Positions 43,837 to 53,775 of a DNA stretch of 64,000 nucleotides are shown piece by piece. The position numbers and the translations under genes are program-made. The notes under the pieces are model-generated. The model did no database searches. It was not told the origin of the DNA and saw only the letters and a list, made by a program, of their open reading frames with translations. The stretch is taken from the NCBI RefSeq assembly GCF_033958435.1, contig NC_134142.1, positions 99,705,001 to 99,769,000 of the forward strand, written 5' to 3'. Position 1 is the stretch's first letter. Each line of letters starts with the position of its first letter. The DNA comes from Carettochelys insculpta (Eukaryota; Chordata; Testudines; Carettochelyidae).

Positions 43837-45419
43837 TTCTTGTTGTGTTGAGTGTCAAACAGGTCTATCTGGGGAAAACCCCATGCGTGAAAAATCGGTC
43901 GTAGCAGATCGGGACGGATCTGCCACTCGTGCGTGAGTGCAAAACGCCTGCTCAGCTGGTCTGCCTTCACATTGTGAGCGCCTGGTAAGTACGAGGCTTT
44001 TAAAATTATATTGTTGGCGATGCACCAGTTCCATAACCGGACTGCTTCCACAGATAAGGCACGGGACCGAGCTCCTCCTTGCCAATTTGTATAAAACATG
44101 GTGGAGGTATTGTCTGTACTGATCCCAACTGCTTTGCCTTGTATATGGTCTCGAAAGTGTCTGCAGGCATTGAACACTGCTCTGAGCTCCAGTATATTTA
44201 TGTGCAGTGACTGCTCCGTGGAGGACCACAGCCCTTGAGTCACCTCTTTGCCCATGTGTGCTCCCCACCCGATGAGGGAGGCATCTGTAGTAAGAAAAAC
44301 CGATATTTGTGGTTGGTGGAAGGGTACCCCTGCTGGCAAGTTCTTGGGGTTTACCCACCATTGCAGGGATTTGTGCACCTCTGCTATGGGCAACACCACC
44401 CTGTGAACGGTGTGTGCTGCCGGTTTGTATACACTCGCCAGCCAGTGCTGCATGCTGCGCATGTGTAACCTGGCGTTCTGTGCTACGAACGTCGCTGCTG
44501 CCATGTGGCCCAGCATCTGTAAGCACATCAGGACCGGCACCGTAGGGCTGAAGGTGATGACCTGCACGAGGGAGCCGATGGCCCGAAAGCGAGTCTCTGG
44601 TAGATATACTCTCACTGTAATAGAATTTATGCATGCCCCTATGAATTCTATGTCCTGTGTGGGGTCTATCTTTGATTTTGCCAGATTGATAACCAGGCCG
44701 AGCGAAGAGAACGTGCCTGCTGTGACGCGTATCATGCGTAGTACCTCCTCCTTCGAGGCTCCTTTGAGTAGGCAGTCGTCCAGATACGGGAATATAAATA
44801 CCCCCTGTCTGTGCAGGTAGGCTGACACCACTGCCAAGGTCTTGGTGAAGACTCTGGGGGCCGAGGAGAGGCCAAACGGTAGGACCTTGTATTGAAAATG
44901 TTCTTTGCCTACCATGAACCGGAGGAATTGCCGGTGAGCCGGATGGATAGTTATGTGAAAATACGCGTCTTGTAAGTCAAGGGCTGCGACCCAATCTCCA
45001 TCGTCCAGTGCCATAAGGATGGAGGTGATTGTGATCATCCGAAAGCATTGCTTGCGCAGGTACCGGTTGAGGCCTCGAAGATCTAAGATGGACCTCCAGC
45101 CTCCTGTCTTTTTCTCCATGAGGAAGTACCTCGAGTAGAACCCTTTCCCTTGCAGTTGCTCCGGCACTCTTTCCACTGCCCCTATGAGCATGAGATGGTC
45201 TACCTTCTGCTTGAGCCTCGCTACGTGGGAGACCTCCTGGAGGTGGGGCCTGGGTGGAGGTCGTGGCGGCAGGAGCGACTGGAAGGGGATGGCATACCCC
45301 GTGGCTATGATCTCCAGCACCCATTTGTCTGTGGCGATCCTTTGCCACTGGTCGTAGAATGGTCGGAGGCGATGGTGGAATAACCGCTTCGGATGACCTT
45401 GTGCGATGGTAATGATGGC
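43656..45419 (-). CDS. DIRS reverse transcriptase and RNase H
   Basis: An open frame of 587 codons after a stop at 45420-45422, about 20 bp downstream of the gag stop and in a different frame. There is no early ATG, so translation may depend on frameshifting or reinitiation. RT motifs: FLMEKKTGGWRSILDLRGLN, WVAALDLQDAYFHI (catalytic Asp), VLPFGLSSAPRVF and the active site FPYLDDCLL. The RNase H-like domain has TTDASLIGWGAHMG, INILELRAV and STDNTSTMFY, supplying Asp, Glu and Asp. The C-terminal segment (FPQIDLFDTQHNKKCPQFCS and LLYAFPPTVLIHKVL) corresponds to the region of DIRS elements compared with Dam-like adenine methyltransferases; whether it is catalytic is unknown. The frame is intact. 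Confidence 0.92.
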   Translation of the reverse strand, partial: AIITIAQGHPKRLFHHRLRPFYDQWQRIATDKWVLEIIATGYAIPFQSLLPPRPPPRPHLQEVSHVARLKQKVDHLMLIGAVERVPEQLQGKGFYSRYFLMEKKTGGWRSILDLRGLNRYLRKQCFRMITITSILMALDDGDWVAALDLQDAYFHITIHPAHRQFLRFMVGKEHFQYKVLPFGLSSAPRVFTKTLAVVSAYLHRQGVFIFPYLDDCLLKGASKEEVLRMIRVTAGTFSSLGLVINLAKSKIDPTQDIEFIGACINSITVRVYLPETRFRAIGSLVQVITFSPTVPVLMCLQMLGHMAAATFVAQNARLHMRSMQHWLASVYKPAAHTVHRVVLPIAEVHKSLQWWVNPKNLPAGVPFHQPQISVFLTTDASLIGWGAHMGKEVTQGLWSSTEQSLHINILELRAVFNACRHFRDHIQGKAVGISTDNTSTMFYTNWQGGARSRALSVEAVRLWNWCIANNIILKASYLPGAHNVKADQLSRRFALTHEWQIRPDLLRPIFHAWGFPQIDLFDTQHNKKCPQFCSRAGLGWWSLGDAFAISWRGPLLYAFPPTVLIHKVLQKARRERARMILIVPTWD

Positions 45420-45438
45420 TCAGCCCTGGATCTGTGTG

Positions 45439-47642
45439 TCAAACTTGTGGCCTTTGGCCCTGCCCCGAGGACGCACGGCTCTGTTGGGAACGTCGCCTGG
45501 GAGTTCTGTACTGCTGGTGCTGTTGATGTCGCCCTTGCTCGTAACCCCTGTGGTACTGGGGACGCTGTTGCTGGTACTGGTACCGTCTTTGTTGAGGGTA
45601 GTACTTTTTCTTTCTGTATGGAAGGGTGTAAATCCCCAGGGTCCTAAGTGTGGCTCGTGAACCTTTACTGGAATGAAGGACCGAGTCAGTTGATTCAGCA
45701 AACAGCTTCTGCGAGTCGACAGGAAGATCGACTATCTTTGCCTGCAGATCCCTCGGTATACCCGAAGTCTGGAGCCAGGACTCCCTTCGCATCACCACTG
45801 CCGTAGCTGTGGAGTGTGCTGCTGTGTCCGCAACATCCAGGGCGATCTGAACTCCTGTCCTTGAGGCCGCGTAGCCTTCTTGCACGATGGCCTTGAGCAC
45901 CGGTTTCTTGTCCTCTGGAAGCGAGTCCATGAGAGAGGTTAACCTAGTGTAGTTGTCGAAATTATGGTTCGCTAAATGCGCTGCGTAATATCCCATTCGC
46001 AACAGTAGAGTGGAGGAGGAGTAGACCTTTCTGCCGAACAGCTCTAGCTTCTTGGCATCTTTGTCTGTTCCCCCTGTCTTGAATTGAGATGTCTTTGATC
46101 TTTGTTGCGACGACTCCACCACCAAGGAATTTGGTTGTGGGTGGCTGAACAGGAACTCCATGCCCTTCGCTGGCATGAAGTATTTCTTATCCACTCTCTT
46201 GTGGACAGGCGGAATAGTTGCAGGGGTCTGCCATATCATAGTGGCGGACTCCAAGATTGCTTCATCAAGCGGTATTGCTATTTTGGAGGAGGCCGGAGGT
46301 CTCAGATTTTTTAGGAGCTTATGGTGTTTCTCTTGCACCTCTGCTGTCTGGATGCCTTGCGTGAAGGCCACCCTCTTAAACAGCTCTTGAAACTGTTTGA
46401 GATCATCTGGAGGATGGATGTCCCCCGGGGCCGTAGCCTCGTCCGGGGAGGAGAGCAAGGAACCACTAGGGTACGCCTCTCTGGACCCTTCCGGTTCCTG
46501 TTGGTGATGGTACATCCGCTCGCTGGAAGCTTGCAAGGGAAAATCTCGGGGTTCCATAAGCAGTTCCCCCTGAGATACTTGAGTCTCTGTCCCCGTTCGC
46601 GATTGCCCTCGGGGATACGGGACCGTCTGTGGGGATCTTTCCCTAGTAGATTGCTGGTGGTGTCTATGCCCCGCGTGATAGGGGCGACCATGGCAGCATG
46701 GGCACTGTTCTTGGGAAGGTGACCTAGACCACTCCCTTGGTGCATACCCTCTGCGTCTGGGGGAGCGAGATCGTCGAGAGACCTGGGACACTGGAGAGAG
46801 CGATTTGTGATAGTACTCCAGCGGCTCAAACCCCAGGAAGGGTGAAGGTGGTCCCAGCCAGGGCGAGGCTGGTTGTAAAAATGGAGATGGGGGCTCCGGG
46901 TAGGCTAGGGGGTCCCCTGCCTTCTGGTTGGAGTCTGCAGCATAAGCGGAGGGCTGAGAGAAAGCAACTCTGCAGCCCTGTCTGGAGAGTGGCTGCGGTG
47001 CCTTGTTTTGTGTGCAGCCTTCCCCCTCCCTTGAGGGGGTAGCTCCGCCCCCTGACGTGTAGGGGATCTCAGCCCCATCCGCGCCATGCTCGGCACGCTC
47101 ATGGGCGGTGCCGCACAGGCGGTGTCCTCCGGTGCCTGCAGGCTGCGTGCCTGCGTGCTCTGCACTGCCGGTTCGCCGGGGGTCGGTGCCACTGCTTGCG
47201 GTGCCGCCGGTACTGGCGCTTGTTTAGCCGCCGCCCTGTCTGCGGTGCGGGGCGGCTGTTTGATTATCGGAGGCTGAGCCGCCTCCACGTGGCTCTCCGT
47301 GCCGCCGCCGATCAGCTGTTGCTGTGGCTGGGGGCTGTGTGCTCCTCCCATCCCGCTCGCTGTTGCTGCCGGCAGGAATCAGGCTGGGGAGACTTTCCTC
47401 CGTTTTTGCGCTGATGGAGTGAGGGAGGCGGCTTTCCTTTTATGGGCCCCGGAGGGTCCCTCCTGCTGCGGCTGCTCCTGCACATCTGACTGGAGGGCCT
47501 TGTCGAAGAGCAGCATTTTAAGCCTCATCTCCCTGTCCTTCCTTGCTCTGGCTGTTAATTTTGCACAGAAGGAGCATTTCTGCGTGACATGGGACTCCCC
47601 CAGGCACTTTATGCAGTGACTGTGCCCATCAGACGCTGGCAT
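45439..47642 (-). pseudogene. DIRS gag-like gene, broken
   Basis: The N-terminus (47642-47382) has a conserved Cys/His cluster, HCIKCLGESHVTQKCSFC, then a basic segment (KRKAASLTPSAQKRRK). An in-frame TGA at 47379-47381 interrupts it, after which the same frame reopens to 46905. Between about 46905 and 46925 the homologous sequence continues one frame over (GDPLAYPEPPSPF). From there it is open to 45439. That C-terminal part includes an arginine/serine-rich tract (SRRSRSPRRRGY), a conserved central region (DDLKQFQELFKRVAF, KKLELFGRKVYSSSTLLLRM) and a Gln/Arg-rich tail. At least one stop and one frameshift therefore disable gag, while RT and recombinase remain open. Confidence 0.85.
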
Positions 47643-47847
47643 TGCCTCTCAGCAGGACTCACATTTCTTGAATTCTGAAGAGGACATTGTTGATGAGTCT
47701 TTCAGTTGTTAATGGGGTACTTAGCACCTTCTCTGTGCTGTTTTCCCCCTCTCCGATAGCCTGCCACGGCAGGAGGGCTAATGGCCCTAGGCTCCTGGCC
47801 TCCGGTGCTCCGCTTGTTACTAGGACTGGACTGAATGCCGTCCCGCT

Positions 47848-47873
47848 TGTTGTTTCTTTTTTTTTTTTTTTTT
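47848..47873 (+). repeat. Poly-T tract in DIRS 5' region
   Basis: A run of T residues, interrupted by one C, between the gag start and the right inverted repeat. It reads as poly-A on the coding strand. Confidence 0.85.
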
Positions 47874-48008
47874 TTGAAAATAACAACTGGCTAACTTAAC
47901 AGTAACCTAAGAACTTGAACACTTTAAAGAAAAACAGTCAAAACCATTGAATACGCTAACTTGGCCGTAGCCTAGTCGGATTCCGTCTGCAGCCGACGGC
48001 GGTTAAGA

Positions 48009-48175
48009 GGAACTGGCGGGGACCGGATCGCGCACGTGGCCAGGAGCACGCAAGGGAGTGGTGCGCACCGGCGCATGCGCGGTCCGGCAGAAACTGCTTG
48101 GAAGATCCGATCTGCTGCGCCGGGCGAGCCCGACACCTAACGTGGAGCACCCACGGGGACACTCGAAGAAGAACC
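48009..48175 (+). repeat. DIRS right inverted terminal repeat
   Basis: The inverse of 42089-42256. The outer end reads CCCACGGGGACACTCGAAGA and the inner edge GGAACTGGCGGGGACC. Confidence 0.9.
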
Positions 48176-48740
48176 AATAATAGCAAAGAAGTATCTGACA
48201 AGTAATTACACTCTTAGAAATGATAAAGACAACCAACTAAAGGCACGACTAAGCTAAACAGAAAAGAGAACTGCATTTGTGCAAGAGATGTGTTAGAAGA
48301 AAACAGCTATTTATAAATCTAATTGTTAGCTAAATGAGTTGCCAAGGCACACAGGATAACAAAACTGCAAGTGCAAACCATACTAACCCCATTCCAGAAA
48401 TGCTACTGTCAAACACCAAGCCCAATATAAGCCAAACTTTGGAGGGGTGAAGTTTTCATAAAAGTCCATAATTTATATTTAATAATACTTTGTAAGTATT
48501 TGCTAAAAGTCTGTAACCATTCTGCCACATAGGGACCAGCTCAATATCTAGGTTATTTTTAACTTTAACAATACAACACAAAACTGACTCAGGTCCCATC
48601 CCCCCAGTAACCTCTTTTCTGCAATTCTTTTATTACACTGAACTTTGATATTTTTAATTTCCATCTCTTTTAGTTTATCTTTTTTCCCAATCTTATACAG
48701 AAAATTGGTAAAAAAATATAGATATATGACACTTTTTTTA
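48176..48740. other. AT-rich sequence, nothing recognised
   Basis: Unique-looking spacer between the DIRS element and the CR1/Harbinger nest. Confidence 0.5.
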
Positions 48741-48788
48741 GATCTTCAGTGGATTTGAAGGATTTAAGAAAGCCAGAAGGAAACTCTG

Positions 48789-48851
48789 CAGAACTATTAA
48801 CACTAGCTTCAGAACTATTAACACTAGTTGCAGAACTATTAACACTAGTTT
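48789..48851 (+). repeat. 21-bp tandem triplication
   Basis: Three near-identical 21-bp units (AGAACTATTAACACTAG plus four variable bases) inside the CR1 ORF2 fragment. They are in frame and encode ELLTLAS, ELLTLVA and ELLTLVC. The intact CR1 at 18.1 kb has only one such unit. Confidence 0.9.
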
Positions 48852-49605
48852 GTAACCTGTTCTTTGGACCTAATGACTGGAAGACAGCTAATGTGACACC
48901 AATATTTAAAAAGGGCTTTAAAGGTGACCCTGGCAATTACAGAGTGGGAAGTCTAACGTCAGTTCTGGGCAAATTAGTTGAAACAACAGTAAAGGATAAA
49001 ATTGTCACGCACGTTGGAGAACATAATTTGATGGGCAAAAATCAACATGGTTTCTGCAGAGGGAAATTATGTTTTACTAATCTGTTAGGGTGTGTCTACA
49101 CATGCACAGTATTTTGAAAAGACCTGCTCCCTTTCGAATGAACAAAGGGAGCATTTACATGTGCCATATACTCTTCGATTTGAAATCAAAGGAACGCAGC
49201 CCAGACATCGAAAGCTGGACCCCGATCTCACCTGGGAAGAGTACCACCCATTGAAAAACAACGCTTCACGGCCCGCTCTTTCGAAAGAGGAGTCTTCCAT
49301 GACGGTGCCCAGCCTGAGCACAGAGACGCCCTGCCCCACCAAGCAAAGCTCTATGACACACACATCTGGCCGCTCTTAAAGCCACACGGACCCAGAAACC
49401 CCATGGCAGGAAGCTGAGAGCAGGGAAGCTGCAAAAGCACAAGCCCCAAGCACCATGCCCTCTCAGCCACCCCCGACGGGTACATGGCCAGCTCCCAGCA
49501 GTCTCCTGAGCCCCAGGGCCCCCCCTCTGAGCCCCCACAGGGCTCCCAGGGGTCCATCCCTGAAAAAAGAAAAGGGGTCCCTCCTGGATGGACCGTGAAC
49601 TCTGA

Positions 49606-50433
49606 GACCTCCTGGGCCTCTGGAAAGAAGAGGAGGCCCTCCGGGAGATGGGGGTAAAGCGGAGGAATGCTGCTGCCTTCTCCCACCCGGCCCAAGGACT
49701 GACCGGCCAAGGCCACCTGGAGTGGACCCCGGAGCAAGTCCGGAACAAAGTAAAAGAGCTCCGGAAGGGCTATGCCCCAGTCTGGAATGAGGCCGGGCTC
49801 TCAGGGGCAGTCCTCTCCACCTGCCCCTACTATTGGGAGCTACACCACATACTGGGGCCCCGGGACAGCTCCCCTCCCACAGTGGTCCAGGACAGCTCAG
49901 AGGACCAGCCTGAACTGGAGGAGCTGCAGGAGCCAGGACCAGCCAGCCTGAGCCAGGGGGCAGACAGCGCGAGCAACTGGTCCAGCGACCTCATCATCAA
50001 CATCCCCTTGTGGTCGCCCAGCCAGGCCACGAGGAGCTGGGCATCCCTGGAGGTCCTCAAGGTCCCCCCCAGTAAGTGCACAGCGGGGCCTTCACACCCC
50101 ACCCCAGCTGCCCAACCCCCTAAGCTCCCCACAGGGCCCCCCCAGAAAGGTACCCCCTCAGGGTCCCTTGCCCACCCCACACCCCCAACAGTTTTCCACC
50201 CACCCCACACCGATGCCCCCTCTGCCATACCACCACACCCCTACCTTCCGGTGCTCCCTGCCCTGTCCCAGCCCCACCATGGCACCCACTCCTGGGGGGA
50301 GGAAGGGAATCCCGGGGCCAGCAGGGCTCTCGGCCTACAATCCCCTTGCCTGAGTGACCGTCTCAGTTCTGGCCCCCTCCCCACCCTCCTCCAAGTTCAG
50401 GCCCTCCCGCCCCTCTCTCCCACTGGGGGATGA
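49606..50433 (+). pseudogene. Harbinger Myb/SANT-like DNA-binding protein
   Basis: The recognisable domain starts upstream of the ATG at 49648: DLLGLWKEEEALREMGVKRR, then WTPEQVRNKVKELRKGY, and SGAVLSTCPYYWELHHILGP. This tri-helical Myb/SANT-like domain partners the Harbinger transposase and recognises the transposon ends. An in-frame TGA at 49603-49605, just before DLLGLW, separates it from an upstream WMDREL stretch; a CGA to TGA change by CpG decay is the likely cause. The downstream proline-rich part (about 110-261) is low complexity and of doubtful coding value, and it overlaps the 3' end of the opposing transposase. Confidence 0.8.
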
Positions 50434-51424
50434 AGCTGCTGGCCTCCATACGCTGACACAGGCCAGAATTGTGGAAGACCCTGGTGTCGTGGGTTTACCT
50501 CAACCAGCCCATCTAGATGCCTATGAACTGGCCTTTGTGGTCCACCAGGGCCTGGAGGACCACTGAGCGGTAGCCGTTCCTGTTGATCTAGCAGCTGGTG
50601 CTGTGTGGTGGGGCGCAGATGGGGATGTGCATCTTATCAAGGGCAGCAAAGCAGTTTGGGAACCCCAATGAGGAGAAACCCTTGATGATGGCATACAGGT
50701 CCCTGACACAGACAGCCCGGTGCAGGAGCATGGCATTCAGGGCATGGGCAACCTGCATGGGAGGAAGGCCATGCACTCATGAGGGTGTGGCAGGATGCTC
50801 CCAGGTGGTGGCCCCTTCCTGGCCCCCCCCAGCCAGCAACCCTCTCCCATCCTCCCCCCAGCTGGTGACCCCCTCCCAGCCCCCGCCAGGCCAGCAACCC
50901 CTGAGGGGTCCCTGTGCCAATGGTCCCCCTTCCCCTGGGGGGAGTGTGTCCTGGGCCCAGCTTACCTCCATGAGCACTGTTCCGACAGTGGCCTTGCCCA
51001 CCCTGAACTGGTAACCCACTGAGCAGTAGGAGTCCGTGGTGGCCAGTTTCCATAACACAAATGCGACTCGCTTTTCGAAGGGGAGTGCAGGCCGCATGGT
51101 GGTGTCCTGATGCCTCAATGCAGGTGTCAGCCAGTGATACAGCTCCTCGAAGGTGTCCCAGCTGATGTGAAAGTTCTGGAGCCAGATGGCATTACCGCAT
51201 TGCCCCAGACACAGTCGGTCCCACCAGTCTGTACTGCTGGGGTGGCTGCACAGGAGCCGGGGTGCCAGAGGGCAGAGGGCAGGGTGGGTGGGCTCCGTGT
51301 CCTCAGGGGGGCTGTTCTGTCTCCCAAGGAGGAGAAGGGTGGTACGGGTGACCGTGCAGACAACGTGGGCAACAGTGCCCACAATGTCTGCATCCAGTGT
51401 GAGGAGCAGGGTGTCGTTGGCCAT
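50425..51424 (-). pseudogene. Harbinger transposase (DDE), spliced and broken
   Basis: Minus strand. The first coding block (51424-50966) starts at MANDTLLL and contains IWLQNFHISWDTFEELYHWL and RPALPFEKRVAFVLWKLATT, then YQFRVGKATVGTVLMEV, all typical of HARBI1-like transposases. It ends at a splice-donor-like GTAAGC. About 213 bp later an acceptor (CCATGCAG) rejoins the family sequence in phase: VAHALNAMLLHRAVCVRDLY, GFPNCFAALDKMHIPICAP (first catalytic Asp), a TAG in place of a residue after HSTSC, then YRSVVLQALVDHKGQF (second Asp). A shifted THDTRVFHNSGLCQR-like stretch follows. The last catalytic Glu region is missing. It cannot make an active enzyme. Confidence 0.85.
50753..50965 (-). 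other. Probable transposase intron
   Basis: GT-AG bounded, about 213 bp, phase 0, located between VLMEV and AHALNAM of the Harbinger transposase. Its translation is low-complexity glycine/proline sequence absent from the family. Confidence 0.7.
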
Positions 51425-52629
51425 GGTGCTGCTGCACTGGGGTCCCACGTTGCTCCTGGCAGCTCAGCAGGCCTTGGCTAGTGCAGGGCGGCGGGAACTG
51501 GAGGTGGGCCCCTTAAGGAGGCAGCTGGCTGCGGGCCCCGGAAAGGCTTGGCTGCCGTGTAACCCCATCCACGGCATCTCCACCTCCCTTCTTTTGAAAG
51601 AGCACTCATACACCTGTGGACGCTCTCTTTCAACACAATGGGACGGGGTCTTAGAAAGAGTAGGTCAGAACTGCAATCTGCCTTTGCTGTGTGGTCAATT
51701 CTTTCGAAAGCTGGTGTACCGATTTATGGCTTTCAGTTTTACTCTTTCCATAGGCTTCCCATAGGCTTCCATACTCTTTCCATAGACGAGGCCTTAGAGT
51801 TCTTTGAAGGGGTTAACAAACATGCAGACAGGGGAGATCCAGTGGATTTAGCATACTTAGATTTCCAGAAAGCCTTTGACAAGGTATCTCATCAAAGGCT
51901 CTTATGTAAATTAAGTTGTCATGGGATAAGAGGGAAGGTCCTTTCATGGACTGAGAACTGGGTAAAAGACAAGAAACAGAGGGTAGGCATAAATGGCAAA
52001 TTTTCCAAATGGAGAGGGGTAACTAGTGGTGGCCCCCAAGGGTCAGTCCTAGGACCTATCCTGTTCAATTTATTCATAAATGATCTGGAGAAGGGGGTGA
52101 GCAGTGAGACGGCAAAGTTTGCAAATGACACTAAACTGTTCGAGACAGTCAAGACAAAGGCAGACTGTGAGGAATTTCAAAAAGATCTCATCAAACTGAG
52201 TGATTGGGCAACAAATGGCAAATGAAACTTAATGTGGATAAGTGTAAGGTAATGCACATTGGAAAAACTAACCCCAACTATACTTAAAATATGATGGGGG
52301 CTAACTTAGCTATAACTAATCAGGAAAGAGATCTTGGAGTTATCGTGGATAGTTCCTTGAAAACATCCACGCAGTGTGCTGAGGCTGTCAAAAAGGCAAA
52401 TAGGATGTTAGGTATTACTAAAAAAGGGATAGAAAATAAGACAAGGAGTATCTTACTGCCCCTATATAAATCTATGGTATGCCCACATCTTGAATTCTGT
52501 ATACAGGTGTGGTCTTCTCACCTAAAATAGATAACTTGGCATTGGAAAAGGTTCAGAAAAGGGCAACTAAAATGATTAGGGGCTTGGAACAGGTCCTGTA
52601 TGAGGAGAGGCTAAGAAGATTGGGACTTT

Positions 52630-53280
52630 TAAGAACATAAGAACATAAGAATGGCCATACTGGGTCAGACCAAAGGTCCATCCAGCCCAGCATCCCATCT
52701 GCCGACGGTGGCCAATGCCAGGTGCCCCAGAGAAGGAGAACAGAAGACAATGATCAAGTGATTTATCACCTGCCATCCATCTCCTGCCCTTGTTCTGAAG
52801 GCTAGGGCACCATACTTTATCCCTGGCTAATAGCCATTTATGGACCTAACCTGAAAAAATTTATCGAGCTCTTTTTTAAACCCTAATAGAGTCCTGGCCT
52901 TCACAGCCTCCTCCGGCAAGGAGTTCCACAGGTTGACTGTGCGCTGTGTGAAGAAAAATTTCCTTTTATTAGTTTTGAACCTACTACCCATCAATTTCAT
53001 TTGGTGTCCCCTAGTTCTTGTATTATGGGAAAAGGTAAATAATTTTTGTATATTCACTTTCTCCACACCATTCATGATTTTATATACCTCTATCATATCA
53101 CCCCTCAATCGCCTCTTTTCCAAACTGAAAAGTCCCAGTCTCTCTAGCCTCTCCCCATATGGGACCCGTTCCAAGCCCCTAATCATCTTAGTCACCCTTT
53201 TCTGAACCTTTTCTAATGCCAATATATCTTTTTTGAGGTGAGGAGACCACATCTGCACGCAGTACTCAAGTTTAGTTTCA
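52630..53280 (-). mobile_element. CR1 LINE 3' fragment, nested antisense
   Basis: A 5'-truncated young CR1 on the minus strand. It begins (in its own sense) near [20 protein letters not shown] and runs through [13 protein letters not shown] to the 3' untranslated region and tandem TTCTTATG octamers (here AAGAACATAAGAACATAAGA at 52630). It is very similar to the full-length CR1 at 15-19.7 kb, so the two probably belong to the same subfamily. It lies between two parts of the old CR1 (ACTTTT at 52629, CAGTTTAGAAAAG at about 53286), with about a dozen extra bases at the right junction. Confidence 0.9.
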
Positions 53281-53775
53281 GTTTTCAGTTTAGAAAAGAG
53301 GAGACTGAGCGAGAACATGACAGAGGTATATAAAATTATGACAGGTGTGGAGAGGGTGAATGAGGAGAAATTATTTACTTGTGCCCATAATACAAGAACT
53401 AGAGGACACCAGAGGAAATTAATGGGAAGCAGGTGTAAAACTAAAAAAAGAAAGTTCTTCTTCACTCAGCGCATAGTTAACCTGTGGAACTCCTTGCCAG
53501 AGGAGACTGTAAAGACTAGAACTATAACAGAATTTCAGAAAGAGCTAGATACATCCACAGAGGTTAGGTCCATAAAAGTCTATTAGCCAAGGATAGGAAT
53601 GATGTTTCTGGCCTCTGATTGTCGGAGGCTGGAGATGGACAGAAGGAGACAAATTGCTTGATCATTGTCTTTGGTCCACCCCCTGTGGGGCACCTGGCAC
53701 TGGCCACTGTCGGCAGACAGGCTGCTGGGCTGGATGGACCTTTGATCTGAGCCAGTATGACTGTTCTTATGTACT

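Larger units (their letters stand above)
42066..48175 (-). mobile_element. DIRS-type tyrosine-recombinase retrotransposon
   Basis: A 6.1-kb element on the minus strand with the full DIRS architecture: inverted terminal repeats (42089-42256 and 48009-48175), gag, overlapping RT/RNase H and tyrosine recombinase genes, and a short internal complementary region (42343-42425). The latter joins sequence matching the outermost left end (GGTTACTCACCGTAGTAA, inverted) to sequence matching the right end (TTCTTCGAGTGTCCCCGTGG). No target-site duplication is evident, as expected for recombinase-mediated insertion of a circle. Many CpGs and two long open frames indicate a fairly recent insertion. Confidence 0.92.
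49088..51793. mobile_element. Harbinger transposon with SANT and transposase genes
   Basis: A 2.7-kb DNA transposon inserted in the old CR1. The duplication TTA is at 49085-49087 and 51794-51796; removing the element restores the CR1 frame across CTGTTAGAGTTC. The left end GGGTGTGTCTACACATGCAC resembles the ends of the short elements in this window; the right end (TAGACGAGGCC) is more diverged. It carries a Myb/SANT-like gene on the plus strand and a converging transposase gene on the minus strand, the two-gene layout of PIF/Harbinger. TTA fits the canonical TWA target. Both genes are damaged. Confidence 0.9.
48745..53775 (+). mobile_element. Old CR1 LINE, 5' truncated, twice interrupted
   Basis: Three collinear plus-strand segments of one CR1: 48745-49087, 51794-52629 and 53281-53775. 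They encode parts of ORF2 and the 3' end. The RT part (NDWKTANVTPIFKKG, then [40 protein letters not shown] and FANDTKL) shows the active-site change FADD to FAND and several stops. The 3' end keeps GGGGCACCTGGCACTGGCCA and TGTTCTTATGT. The Harbinger at 49088 and the antisense CR1 at 52630 interrupt it, so it is the oldest of the three. Confidence 0.9.

Noticed and set aside
42066..48175. Endogenous retrovirus
   Set aside because: No long terminal direct repeats, protease, integrase or envelope; inverted termini and a tyrosine recombinase identify DIRS.
49830..50228. 132-codon minus frame and glycine/proline-rich frames in the Harbinger
   Set aside because: Low complexity and antisense to the SANT gene; caused by GC-rich composition.
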